A stretch of 64,000 nucleotides of DNA from Lentzea terrae. Its GTDB lineage: Bacteria > Actinomycetota > Actinomycetes > Mycobacteriales > Pseudonocardiaceae. Where the stretch lies: the NCBI RefSeq assembly GCF_003265345.1, contig NZ_QFWW01000030.1, forward strand, positions 124,001 to 188,000, read 5' to 3'. Below the pieces are notes generated by a model. That model was not told the DNA's origin, did no database searches, and saw nothing but the letters and a program-made list of their open reading frames with translations. Both the position numbers and the translations under genes were made by a program. Each line of letters starts with the position of its first letter. Position 1 is the stretch's first letter. This document shows, in pieces, positions 1-7,873 of this stretch.

Positions 1-42
1 CTCGCTCGTTACGACACGTTTCAGCGGGAGTTCCGTGGTTCC

Positions 43-1263
43 ATGAAGGGCATGGATCGTCGAGACTTCCTCGTGGGGACCGGACTTCTCGCCGTCACGC
101 CGACGGCCGCGTCGGCCGCGCAGGGCACGGACTGGGGCGCCGTGCGCCGCGAGTTCCGGCTGGACCCGACGTTGATCAACCTGGGGCTGTTCTACCTGGC
201 GTCGAACCCGCGCGAGGTGCGGTCCGCGGTCGAGACGTTCAAGCGCAAACTCGACGCCAACTCGCACGACCTGATGCCGGACCAGGCGCAGGAGGTGGCC
301 GTCGCGCTGGGGCAGTACGTCGGCGGCGCACCCGACGACATCGCGTTCGTGCCCAACACCACCATCGGACTGTCGATCGTCTACGGCGGCCTTCGGTTGC
401 GCCGAGACCAGGAGCTGCTGCTCACCGACCAGGACCACGCGTGGCACCGGCAGGCAGCGCAACTGGCCGCTGACCGGGTCGGCGCGAAGGTCAGGATCGG
501 CACGCTGTACGCGAACTCGGCGTCGGTGACCGAGGACGAGGTCGCGTCGCGGTTGCGCAACTCGATCACGCCGCAGACCCGTGCCGTTGGCATCACGTGG
601 GTGCAGTCGAGCACGGGCGTTCGAATGCCGGTGCGGGCGTGCGCGCAGGTTGTCGCCGAGGCCAACAAGGGCCGTTCTCCGGAAGACCGCTGTCTCCTCG
701 TCGTCGACGGTGTCCACGGACTGGCCGCGGTCGACGACGACGCGGCGCGGCTGGGCGCGGACGTTTTCGTTGCAGGAACGCACAAGTGGCTGTTCGGGCC
801 GCGCGGCACCGGCATGGTGTGGGTCAACCCCCAGGTGAGCAACCAGATCGTGCCGCTGCTGCCGAGCCTGAGCGACCGCAGCGAGACGGCGTTGCTCGGC
901 CCCGGCGGCTTCCACGCGTTCGAGCAGTACTACGCCGTCCGCGCGGCCGTCGAGTTCCACCAACGCCTGGGCCGCAGCCGGGTGGCGGCCCGCATCACCG
1001 AGCTGGCAACGAGGTTCAAGGACGGGCTGGCCGAGATCCCCGGCGTCGTCATCCACACGCCGCGCGACCCGCGGATGTCCGCGGGCATGGTGTGCTTCGA
1101 CGTGCCGGGACAGCCTGGCCCCGAAGTCGTCGGGCGGCTCAAGGAGAAGCGCATCCAGATCACCACGGCGGCCTACCGCATCCCGTACGCGCGAATCGGC
1201 ACGGCCATCCTCAACACCCCGGCGGAGATCGACCGGACGCTGAAGGAGATCCGTTCACTCTAG
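43..1263 (+). CDS. Tat-exported class V aminotransferase-fold PLP enzyme
   Basis: This 406-residue protein has the fold type I, class V aminotransferase pattern (isopenicillin N epimerase/cysteine desulfurase-like). The motif GTHKWLFGPRGTG places the PLP-binding lysine at about K248, and VVDGVHG is the cofactor-contacting aspartate segment. The N-terminus MDRRDFLVGTGLL followed by an Ala-rich stretch is a twin-arginine signal, so the enzyme is probably exported folded with its cofactor. Two starts are possible, at 43 and at 52 (the MDRRDFL methionine); the GGGAG at 28-32 is distant from both. Its substrate cannot be told from sequence. It converges on the Hsp70-like gene with only 13 bases between the stops. 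Confidence 0.85.
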   Translation: MKGMDRRDFLVGTGLLAVTPTAASAAQGTDWGAVRREFRLDPTLINLGLFYLASNPREVRSAVETFKRKLDANSHDLMPDQAQEVAVALGQYVGGAPDDIAFVPNTTIGLSIVYGGLRLRRDQELLLTDQDHAWHRQAAQLAADRVGAKVRIGTLYANSASVTEDEVASRLRNSITPQTRAVGITWVQSSTGVRMPVRACAQVVAEANKGRSPEDRCLLVVDGVHGLAAVDDDAARLGADVFVAGTHKWLFGPRGTGMVWVNPQVSNQIVPLLPSLSDRSETALLGPGGFHAFEQYYAVRAAVEFHQRLGRSRVAARITELATRFKDGLAEIPGVVIHTPRDPRMSAGMVCFDVPGQPGPEVVGRLKEKRIQITTAAYRIPYARIGTAILNTPAEIDRTLKEIRSL

Positions 1264-1276
1264 ATTTCGGGCAGCT

Positions 1277-2326
1277 CTAGAACCTCGGCAGCACAGCGGT
1301 TCCCGGTGGCGCCAGCTCCACGCTGGTCGTCTCCATCATGACCTCCGGCCGGTCCATGGCCTCGTGCGCGGCCCACCCGCCGCCGAGCACGAGCGCCAGC
1401 AGCCCGGCCGCGATGAACGGCGTGGTCGGAACGTGCCGCCTGGTCCTGGTTTCCTCGCGCGGCTGCGGCAACCAGACCACCGGTTCCGCGGCGGGTTCGG
1501 GTTCCAGCTGCCTGGCTTCGAGATACGCGCCAGTCGCAGTCACACCGTCCGGCGCCCGCAGCACCGGGATCTGCAGCCGTGCCGAGATCTCCTTGGCCAC
1601 CAGTGGAATCCGGGCCGATCCGCCGACGAGCAGGATGACGTCGGGCGCGCACAGCCCGGCTGTGCTCACCACGCGTTCCAGGGCGGCGACCGCCAGCTCG
1701 ACGGACGGCCGGATGATCGCCTCGAACTCCAGCCTGCTGAGCCTGACCTCGCGCACCTCGTCGTCGGTGAGCACCGGAATCCGGACCTCGGGGTAGCTGC
1801 CGAGCAGCTCCTTCGCCTCGATGCAGCTCTGCACGAGCTCAGGGCTGTGCGTCCCGATCTTCGCGACGACGTGCTCCACGACCAGGTCGTCGAGGTCGAA
1901 CCCGCCGATCTCGACCCGCTCCGGTCGCCCAACGAGCAGGAACACCCCTTGTTTGCACAGCAGCGTGATGTCGGCGGCGGTGGCGCCGAAGTCGAACACC
2001 GCGACCGCGCTGTGCTCCGGCATCTGCGCGTTGTCGTCGAACGCGATCGCGGCGGCGTGCGGCGCCGGCACGAACAACACGTCCGCGCGCCCTTCGTCGA
2101 TGAGGTCCTGTCGCACCTGTTCGAGGTGTTCGTGCGGCCAGGTCAACGGGTGCGTCATGGCGACCCGGCTGGGCGGCTCACCGCGCCTGGCCGCCAGGTC
2201 GTCGAGGACCCGCGTGATCTCCCTGGCCTCGGTGCACGTTCTTCGCTGGTTGCAGGTGGTGACACCGCGGTCGGTGGCGACCGTGGTGCCTGCGGCTCCG
2301 AGATCGAGCCCAACCTGATACGGCAT
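1277..2326 (-). CDS. Tail-anchored Hsp70-like protein, shortened and degenerate
   Basis: The 349-residue protein has the actin/Hsp70 ATPase fold. The adenosine-binding motif (ILLVGGSARIPLV, about 231-243) is intact. The phosphate-1 loop reads DLGAAGTT instead of DLGTT/DLGST, and the phosphate-2 loop reads FDFGATAAD (111-119) where a DLGGGTFD-like motif is expected. Against the neighbouring Hsp70 at 5525-6988, about 50 residues are missing between the phosphate-1 loop and the VAMT strand. There is no substrate-binding domain. A hydrophobic segment at about 302-320 near the C-terminus suggests a tail anchor. It may bind nucleotide poorly and act as a regulatory partner; that is inference. A promoter-like element lies at 2357-2384. 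Confidence 0.85.
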   Translation of the reverse strand: MPYQVGLDLGAAGTTVATDRGVTTCNQRRTCTEAREITRVLDDLAARRGEPPSRVAMTHPLTWPHEHLEQVRQDLIDEGRADVLFVPAPHAAAIAFDDNAQMPEHSAVAVFDFGATAADITLLCKQGVFLLVGRPERVEIGGFDLDDLVVEHVVAKIGTHSPELVQSCIEAKELLGSYPEVRIPVLTDDEVREVRLSRLEFEAIIRPSVELAVAALERVVSTAGLCAPDVILLVGGSARIPLVAKEISARLQIPVLRAPDGVTATGAYLEARQLEPEPAAEPVVWLPQPREETRTRRHVPTTPFIAAGLLALVLGGGWAAHEAMDRPEVMMETTSVELAPPGTAVLPRF

Positions 2327-2356
2327 AGCGGGTCTCCCTCATGCGCGGACACCCAC

Positions 2357-2384
2357 AACACGTACGTCTCAGTTGGCCCGGTTC
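2357..2384 (-). promoter_or_regulatory. Promoter-like element upstream of Hsp70-like gene (copy 1)
   Basis: On the minus strand this reads GAACC, 17 bases, then CGTGTT, and contains the core CCAACTGAGACGTACGTGT. It ends 30 bases before the start codon at 2326. The same core, with one base changed, precedes the other Hsp70 gene at 7027-7053. GAACC-N16/17-CGT resembles ECF sigma promoters (GGAAC-N16-CGTT), but the conserved spacer suggests an operator as well. It overlaps the last codons of the glycosyltransferase gene. Confidence 0.55.
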
Positions 2385-3529
2385 AACCGTTCCGCAGCCA
2401 CCCGCGCACCGTCCGTGCGGACCTGGGCACCGACCTCCGCGGCCTGCTCGGCCAGTTCGAGCGCTTCGCCGAGCACTTCGGTGGTCACGGCGGGAGCCGA
2501 ACGGCCGATGTCGAGCCGTTCGACCTGGCTGCCCCAGTAGTACTGGTCGTACATGTGGGGCAGCACGATCTGCGGTTTGCCGGCCGCCGCTGCCGTGGTC
2601 GTGGTGCCTGCGCCGCCGTGGTGCACGATCGCGGCGACCCGGCGGAACAACGCCTGCTGGTTCACCTCGCCGATCGCGATGCAGTCCGGTGCGTCGTCGG
2701 CGAGCTGCAGGTCGGCCCAGCCTTGTTGCAGCACAACGCGTTTGCCGAGCTTGCGGGCCGACTCGATCGCCTCGTGCGCGGCGTCCTGCGTGCCGTACAT
2801 GCTGCCCAGCCCGAAGTAGACAGGTGGTTCGCCGTCGTTCAGAAACGCTTCGAGGTCCGCACCTAGAGGGCGTTGGTCGTCGGTCAGCCAGGCGCCGGTC
2901 GTGACGAGTTCGCCGGGGCCTGGCCACGGGCCGAGCAACGGGTCCGCGGCGAGCCACGGAGCGTCGCCGAAGATGTGGTCGCGGACGTCGTCGATCGGAC
3001 CGAGCCCCAGCTTGGCGCGTTCGGCGTTGATGACGTCCGCGGCCAGCCCGAAGAGAGGGCGTTGCCGGTCCCACAGCGCGAGGTTTTCCTCGGGTGTTCC
3101 GTTCACCGGAACCTGACCGAACATCGCGGGCGGTGCGTGAAACGGCGACGGTAGTGTGTTCGCGCAAAAACTCGCGTACACGTAATGCGCGCCGATGCTT
3201 TCCGCCACCGAACGAGTGGCGTGTTGCAATGCACCGCCGGCTACCAGGACATCCGCTTCCTGTGCTGCCGCGCCGATCACCCGGAACTGCTCCCGCACCG
3301 ACTCCTCGGCGAGACGTCGCAGCTCAGCGGGGTCAGCGGCGATGGCCGTGCGGTTGCGCAGGCGCGGACCGACCGGCGTGAAGTCGATTCCGCTGCCGGT
3401 CACGAGCTCTTCGAAATCCGGCGGAGCAACGACTTTCACGTCGTTGCCCAACTCCTGCAGCTGCACGGCCAGCGCGGTGATCGGCTGCGCCTCTCCCCGG
3501 GAACCGATCGTGGACACCAGAAACCGCAT
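2369..3529 (-). CDS. MGT/UGT-type glycosyltransferase (GT1 family)
   Basis: The 386-residue protein matches GT-B macrolide/sterol-type glycosyltransferases. It opens with MRFLVSTIGSRGEAQPITALA, the acceptor-side N-terminal strand and loop. The C-terminal half has the donor-binding signature VAAIVHHGGAGTTTTAAAAGKPQIVLPHMYDQ broken across positions of about 300-335, with the diphosphate-binding HHGGAGT. It should transfer a sugar from a nucleotide donor to a small or lipid acceptor, which is unknown here. The ATG at 3529 is chosen because AAAGGGGGAT lies just upstream; longer readings lack a ribosome site. It lies in a same-strand block between a LuxR regulator (101-base gap) and an Hsp70-like gene. 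Confidence 0.85.
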   Translation of the reverse strand: MRFLVSTIGSRGEAQPITALAVQLQELGNDVKVVAPPDFEELVTGSGIDFTPVGPRLRNRTAIAADPAELRRLAEESVREQFRVIGAAAQEADVLVAGGALQHATRSVAESIGAHYVYASFCANTLPSPFHAPPAMFGQVPVNGTPEENLALWDRQRPLFGLAADVINAERAKLGLGPIDDVRDHIFGDAPWLAADPLLGPWPGPGELVTTGAWLTDDQRPLGADLEAFLNDGEPPVYFGLGSMYGTQDAAHEAIESARKLGKRVVLQQGWADLQLADDAPDCIAIGEVNQQALFRRVAAIVHHGGAGTTTTAAAAGKPQIVLPHMYDQYYWGSQVERLDIGRSAPAVTTEVLGEALELAEQAAEVGAQVRTDGARVAAERLNRAN

Positions 3530-3630
3530 TGTGGATCCCCCTTTGCTTCGAGGCCACGAATTGTGCGGGAACCCCGGGGTCTTGCGGCAAGTCCCCCGGT
3601 CGGTTATACGTTCCAATGGGGCCAAGAACG

Positions 3631-5022
3631 TCAGCCCGCGAGCCGCGACCTCAGAGACGCGATCAGCTCGGCCCGGCTGGACACCGCGAGCTTCTGCCGG
3701 ATCCGCGCCACGTGCTGCTCCACCGTCTTCGGCGAGATGTAGAGCCGTGCGCCGATCTCCTTCTGGGTCAAGCCGTCCAACAGCAGCTCGCCAACGGAGC
3801 GCTCGCGCTTGGACAGCCCGTCCGCCGGTTCCTCGGTGGCAAACCTCGCCCGCAACGCCCGCCCGGTGCTCAGCAGTTCGCGTGCCTCGGCGGGATCACT
3901 GAGGCGAGCTGCGGCCGCACCGCACAACGCCATGGCCTCCCACGCGTCGTCCAGCCCGGCTGCCACAGCCGCCACCTCGCGGCCGTCCACGGTGCCGCGC
4001 ACCACGGAGGCCCACGCGTGCGCGGCCGCACCACGTTCCGTGCCCTGCAACGCAGCCGCAGCCTGCGTGGCCGCCTCGGCATCCCCGGCACCAACGGCGC
4101 GGTGCAGCTTCCACCAGTGGTTGGCCTGCAACGCCCACTCCGGCACGCCGGCCTTGGCGATGGCACAGGTCATCGCTTCCACGACGGTCTCGCCGTCGAA
4201 CCGCGACACCGCCGCCGCGCCAACGGAAAGCTCGCCCCAGGCGTCGAGCAGCAGGACCTCGGCGTCCGCGCCGGCGACGACCGGTGCGACGCGACGCCAC
4301 GTGGCGCGCAACGCGTCCGCGTCACCGGCACGGCGCGCGAGGCCGATCGTCACGGCCGCCGCGAGCACGGCGTCCCGGCGCAGCACCGGCGCGTCACCGG
4401 CGGACGCGATCGCGGCCCGTGCGTCGGCCAGCCGTCCCGCCCGCAGATGCAGCCAGGCGGTGAGCAGGCGGCGGCGCGCCGTCGGTGGACGATCTTCGTG
4501 CGCGGCCAGGACTTCCTGCGCAGTCCGGTCGTCGCCACCGGCGATCAGCACGGTCACGGCGAGGTCGTCCCACTGCTCGGCGGCCAGGCCGTCGACCGGC
4601 ACCGTCGCGACCGCCAGTCCCGCGAGCCTGCGGGCGGCGCGGTCGAACCCGCCGCGCACCGCCTCGATCGCGGCGCCGACACCGTCGAGGAACACGGTGA
4701 GCCCGCGCGGTGCCGCTCCAGACAGCTGCTCGCGCGCCCCGGCCAGGTCCCGGTCGGCGGCTTCGACGTCGCCACCCAGACAAGCAGCCAGCGCCGCTCG
4801 TCCCTGCGCGGCAACGGCAGGCGCGCCCGTCAGCACGGTGGCGATCACCCGCCACCTCGCCGCTGCGTCGAGCAGCGAACCATCGGCTGCCGCGGCTGCG
4901 GCAGCTACTCCCGCGGCGAGGCAGTCCTCGTCCGCCCCCGCAGAGAGGATCCGGTCCGCGGCCTCGATCGCGGCGGCCGTGTCCCCGGCTCTCCACGCCT
5001 GTTCGACATCAGGTGCCTTCAT
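3631..5022 (-). CDS. LuxR-family transcriptional regulator with helical N-terminal domain
   Basis: The 463-residue protein ends in a GerE/LuxR helix-turn-helix (about residues 395-460; core TQKEIGARLYISPKTVEQHV). The long Ala-rich N-terminal part looks like tetratricopeptide-type helical repeats without a clear P-loop, so this is not a complete MalT/LAL ATPase regulator. The start is fixed by the ATGA overlap with the upstream membrane-protein gene (its stop is 5019-5021) and by GGAGGGGGAG just before the ATG. It is probably co-translated with the Hsp70-like gene two genes upstream, and may report chaperone or envelope state to transcription. That role is inferred from context only. Confidence 0.8.
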   Translation of the reverse strand: MKAPDVEQAWRAGDTAAAIEAADRILSAGADEDCLAAGVAAAAAAADGSLLDAAARWRVIATVLTGAPAVAAQGRAALAACLGGDVEAADRDLAGAREQLSGAAPRGLTVFLDGVGAAIEAVRGGFDRAARRLAGLAVATVPVDGLAAEQWDDLAVTVLIAGGDDRTAQEVLAAHEDRPPTARRRLLTAWLHLRAGRLADARAAIASAGDAPVLRRDAVLAAAVTIGLARRAGDADALRATWRRVAPVVAGADAEVLLLDAWGELSVGAAAVSRFDGETVVEAMTCAIAKAGVPEWALQANHWWKLHRAVGAGDAEAATQAAAALQGTERGAAAHAWASVVRGTVDGREVAAVAAGLDDAWEAMALCGAAAARLSDPAEARELLSTGRALRARFATEEPADGLSKRERSVGELLLDGLTQKEIGARLYISPKTVEQHVARIRQKLAVSSRAELIASLRSRLAG

Positions 5023-5528
5023 CTCTTCTCTCCCCCTCCGAACCACACCCGTGCCGCGGGCAGGAACGACGCGATCACCGCGAGCACGGCGACTCCGCTC
5101 GCCACCACCAGGCCCACGAGGAACGTCGACCGCAGTCCCCCAACCGCGATCACCGCGTGCACCAGCACGACAACGGCCAACAACACCAACACGATTCGCG
5201 CCCACCGCTTCCCCCGGTTCAGCGCGATCACAAAACCCAGTTCCAGCAACGCCAGCAGCCCTGCGGTACCGAGCAGCAGCGCCAGCACGCCGACGGCAAC
5301 CCGTTCTCGCGTACCCGCGTCCTCGGCCGGAAACCCTTGCGCCACCTCGGCGGTGAGGTCGGCGAGGAGTTCCTGCGCCTCGGTCAACGCCAGCGCGGAA
5401 CTGACCAGCTGCACCACCGCGGCGATGAGCCACAACCACACAGCCGTCTTGACGACCTGCGGCTTGATCCGTTCGACGGGCTGAAAGCGTTGGAGGCGCG
5501 GTCTGTGAGGTGAGGCAGGTCTGGTCAC
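5019..5528 (-). CDS. Small four-helix membrane protein in the Hsp70/LuxR operon
   Basis: The protein has 169 residues and about four hydrophobic segments (WLWLIAAVVQLVSSALAL, VAVGVLALLLGTAGLLALLELG, IVLVLLAVVVLVHAVIAVGG, FLVGLVVASGVAVLAVIASF). The order of helices and charged linkers is typical of small actinobacterial membrane proteins of unknown function. The GTG start at 5528 overlaps the Hsp70 stop as GTGA, and its own stop overlaps the LuxR start as ATGA. All three products are therefore probably made in fixed proportion. A membrane partner for the tail-anchored Hsp70 is the simplest guess; no family was recognised. Confidence 0.75.
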   Translation of the reverse strand: MTRPASPHRPRLQRFQPVERIKPQVVKTAVWLWLIAAVVQLVSSALALTEAQELLADLTAEVAQGFPAEDAGTRERVAVGVLALLLGTAGLLALLELGFVIALNRGKRWARIVLVLLAVVVLVHAVIAVGGLRSTFLVGLVVASGVAVLAVIASFLPAARVWFGGGEKR

Positions 5529-6988
5529 GGGGCACCGGCTTTCGTCGTGCCGCTCGTGGTGGTGGTCGTCGAGCTCGGCGGCGGAGTGGACTTTGGAGTG
5601 GTGGTGGTCGTCGAAGGACGCGTGGTCGTGGTGGTGGGCTTGGGTTTCGGCGGCTGCGTGGTCGTCCGCGGCGGCGGTGCCGGAGCCGTCTGCTGGTTGG
5701 GCACGTACTCGACCGTGGTCTCTTCGGACTGCTCCGTCGTGGTCGTCACTGTCGTCGTAATGGTGGTCGTCGTCTTCGCGCCGGCCTTGTTGGTCAACAC
5801 GTTGTTGGCGAGCAACCCACCTGCGACAGCCACCGCGAGTGCACCGGCCGCCACCAGCGGGGTCAGCTTCATCCGCTTGGGCTTCACCGACTTCGGCGCT
5901 TCCGGGAGTGGCGGACGGGTCCACGTCGCGGTGGCGACGGCGGCGGGCTCCGGTTCGCGACCACGTGCCTCCAGTGCGGCACCGATGGCGGCCATGCCGT
6001 TCGGCGCGGGCGACACTGCCCGGCCGAGCTGCGCGGAAACCTCTTGTGTCACCAATGGAATCCGCGACGAACCACCGATCAGCAGCACAGCGGCGAGTTC
6101 GTGCGGCGGCGTTCCGGCGGCTCGCAACGCGCGGTCCAACGTGGCCACGGTCTCCTCGACGGCCGGCCGGATCATCGACTCGAGCTCGGTCCGCCCCAGT
6201 CGCACCTCCCGCGTCGAAATCCCGGGCAGTGCAACGGGAATCAGCACCTCGGTGTCGGCGGACAGCTTCTCCTTGGCGGCGGTACAAGCACGCCGCAGCT
6301 CGGCAACCGCCGTCAGCACCGCGGGATCCATCGGGTCCAACGCGTCCCAACCCGGTTGCAGCGCCGCGACGACGTGCTGGAACACGACCTCGTCGAAGTC
6401 GAGTCCGCCGACCTCCAGCTCCTCCGGCGGCCCGGCCAGCACGAACCGGTCGGCCGCGAGCTTGCGGACCACGGCGGCGTCGAAAGTCTTGCCACCAAGG
6501 TCATAAACGGCGACGGCCGCACCATCGTCCAGGCGCGCAAGGGCGTCGTGGGCCCGGACCGCGGCCACCGGTTCCGGCACGAACGACACGTCCGCCAGCC
6601 CGGCTGCGGACAGCGCGGCCCGCAACGACTCCAGCCGGTAGTGGCCCCACCCCGCCGGGTAGGTCATGGCCACCCGCGCGGGCTTTCCGTCAGGCAAAGA
6701 ACTGAGCAATCGCAACAAAAACCGAGCGGTGACCACTTCCGCCGTCAACGCGGTGTCACCGATCCGCAACGGAGTGGGGTCGCCGATGCGGTTCTTGAAC
6801 TGCCGCGCGACCCGGCCGGGGTCGGTCAGCGCGCGGCGTTCCGCGTCCTCGCCGACGAGGAACGTCCCGTCCGGACTCTGGAAAACCACAGACGGCGCAA
6901 GCACTTCAAGCCTCGCGGCCTGTTCCTGTCTCCAGGTCGACACGGTGGTGAAGGTCGATCCCAGATCCAGCCCAACCTGGTACGACAT
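5525..6988 (-). CDS. Tail-anchored Hsp70-like ATPase with Thr/Pro-rich tail
   Basis: The 487-residue protein has an Hsp70 nucleotide-binding domain with phosphate-1 (GLDLGSTFTT, 6-15), phosphate-2 (VYDLGGKTFDAAV, 161-173) and adenosine (LLIGGSSRIPLV, 302-313) motifs. It lacks the usual peptide-binding domain. A transmembrane helix at about 376-395 is followed by roughly 90 residues rich in Thr and Pro, probably outside the membrane. The ATG at 6988 follows AAGGGGAG. It heads a translationally coupled set with the membrane protein and LuxR regulator and diverges from the iniBAC-like genes. Actinobacteria often carry such membrane-anchored Hsp70-like proteins near dynamin-type GTPases. The element at 7027-7053 probably drives it. 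Confidence 0.88.
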   Translation of the reverse strand: MSYQVGLDLGSTFTTVSTWRQEQAARLEVLAPSVVFQSPDGTFLVGEDAERRALTDPGRVARQFKNRIGDPTPLRIGDTALTAEVVTARFLLRLLSSLPDGKPARVAMTYPAGWGHYRLESLRAALSAAGLADVSFVPEPVAAVRAHDALARLDDGAAVAVYDLGGKTFDAAVVRKLAADRFVLAGPPEELEVGGLDFDEVVFQHVVAALQPGWDALDPMDPAVLTAVAELRRACTAAKEKLSADTEVLIPVALPGISTREVRLGRTELESMIRPAVEETVATLDRALRAAGTPPHELAAVLLIGGSSRIPLVTQEVSAQLGRAVSPAPNGMAAIGAALEARGREPEPAAVATATWTRPPLPEAPKSVKPKRMKLTPLVAAGALAVAVAGGLLANNVLTNKAGAKTTTTITTTVTTTTEQSEETTVEYVPNQQTAPAPPPRTTTQPPKPKPTTTTTRPSTTTTTPKSTPPPSSTTTTTSGTTKAGAP

Positions 6989-7026
6989 CGGACACTCCCC
7001 TTGGGCCATTCAGCAGCGGACGTACC

Positions 7027-7053
7027 TACACGTGCGTCTCAGTTGGCTGGTTC
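7027..7053 (-). promoter_or_regulatory. Promoter-like element upstream of Hsp70-like gene (copy 2)
   Basis: On the minus strand this is GAACC, 16 bases, then CGTGTA, containing CCAACTGAGACGCACGTGT. It ends 38 bases before the ATG at 6988. The 19-base core differs by one base from the copy at 2357-2384; the GAACC box is shifted by one. The shared core over two unrelated flanks points to a common regulator or ECF sigma factor. Confidence 0.55.
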
Positions 7054-7111
7054 ACCGCAGTTGACGAAACAGGGGGCAATCCCTTATCGGTGCCATCAGT
7101 CCTCCCTCGAT

Positions 7112-7140
7112 CCCTGTGTTCGTGCCGGCGACGAACAGGG
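7112..7140. promoter_or_regulatory. Imperfect inverted repeat in the Hsp70/iniB divergent region
   Basis: CCCTGTGTTCGT (7112-7123) faces ACGAACAGGG (7131-7140). The arms pair except for a two-base insertion. It lies about 95 bases before the rightward IniB-like gene at 7235 and may be an operator or an RNA hairpin in the leader. I see no convincing -10/-35 pair next to it. Confidence 0.3.
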
Positions 7141-7234
7141 TTCGATCCCGATGGCAGGGGCCGCTGCGAAACCTAGCTTTGTTGGTGTCAGCCGGTCGGA
7201 ACCGCCGCCGGCGACCAACACCAAGGAGCAGGAC

Positions 7235-7807
7235 ATGAGCAACCCCATCGACCTCAACGCGTTCCTCGCCGACCTGACCGCCGACCTCGACCTGGACAGC
7301 ACGAACGCCGCCGAGCAGCAGCTGCAGACGGCTCAGGTCAACCCGCAGGCCGCGGAGCAGGCCGCCGAGCAGGCCCAGGACACCACCACGGTCACGAACA
7401 CCGAGGGTGGCGGCGGAGGCGACGGCGGTACGGCCGTCGGGGGCGACAGCGGCAGCGCCGACGGGGGCAACGGCCTCGGTGTCGGCGGCGCCGGCGGCGA
7501 CATCGACCAGGACGGTCTGGTCAACGTCAACTTCGGCTCCACCTCCGGCGGCAACGGCATCGGCTTCGGCGGCAACGGCGGCGTGACCGGTGACGGTGGC
7601 GACGCCGACGCGTCCGGCGGCAACGGCGGCGCGGCGCAGTCCAACGTCGACGTGGACGCCGACCAGGACCTGGACCAGGACGTCGCGCAGGTCTCGGACC
7701 AGGACGCCGACCTCACCGCCGTGTCGGACCAGGCCAACGACTTCGACATCGACCTCGACACCGAGATCGACAACATCGTCGAGGACCTGGACCTGCCCGC
7801 CCTCTGA
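7235..7807 (+). CDS. Gly/Asp-rich IniB-like protein
   Basis: This 190-residue acidic protein starts with a short helical domain (MSNPIDLNAFLADLTADLDL) and an Ala/Gln-rich coil. It then has a Gly/Asp-rich middle (blocks such as GGNGGVTGDGGDADASGGNGG) and a tail of DxD repeats. No signal peptide or membrane helix is visible. The composition and position ahead of iniA/iniC match the Gly-rich IniB of mycobacteria in style, but the IniB N-terminal domain itself is clearer in the next gene. AAGGAG precedes the ATG by about seven bases. The low-complexity acidic part could bind cations or self-associate; this is inference. Confidence 0.75.
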   Translation: MSNPIDLNAFLADLTADLDLDSTNAAEQQLQTAQVNPQAAEQAAEQAQDTTTVTNTEGGGGGDGGTAVGGDSGSADGGNGLGVGGAGGDIDQDGLVNVNFGSTSGGNGIGFGGNGGVTGDGGDADASGGNGGAAQSNVDVDADQDLDQDVAQVSDQDADLTAVSDQANDFDIDLDTEIDNIVEDLDLPAL

Positions 7808-7873
7808 TCCCGGATCGGCCCCACTCGCGCGAGGGGTGGGTGGGGCTGATCCGTTCCACGTTAGGAGCCGGAC

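Noticed and set aside
5530..5790. Repetitive sequence considered as a repeat array or CRISPR
   Set aside because: The repetition is Thr/Pro codon runs of the Hsp70 tail; there are no regular spacers.
7138..7149. tRNA T-arm-like GGGTTCGATCCC
   Set aside because: The stem pairs only partly in the tRNA register, and there is no acceptor stem, anticodon arm or D-arm upstream.
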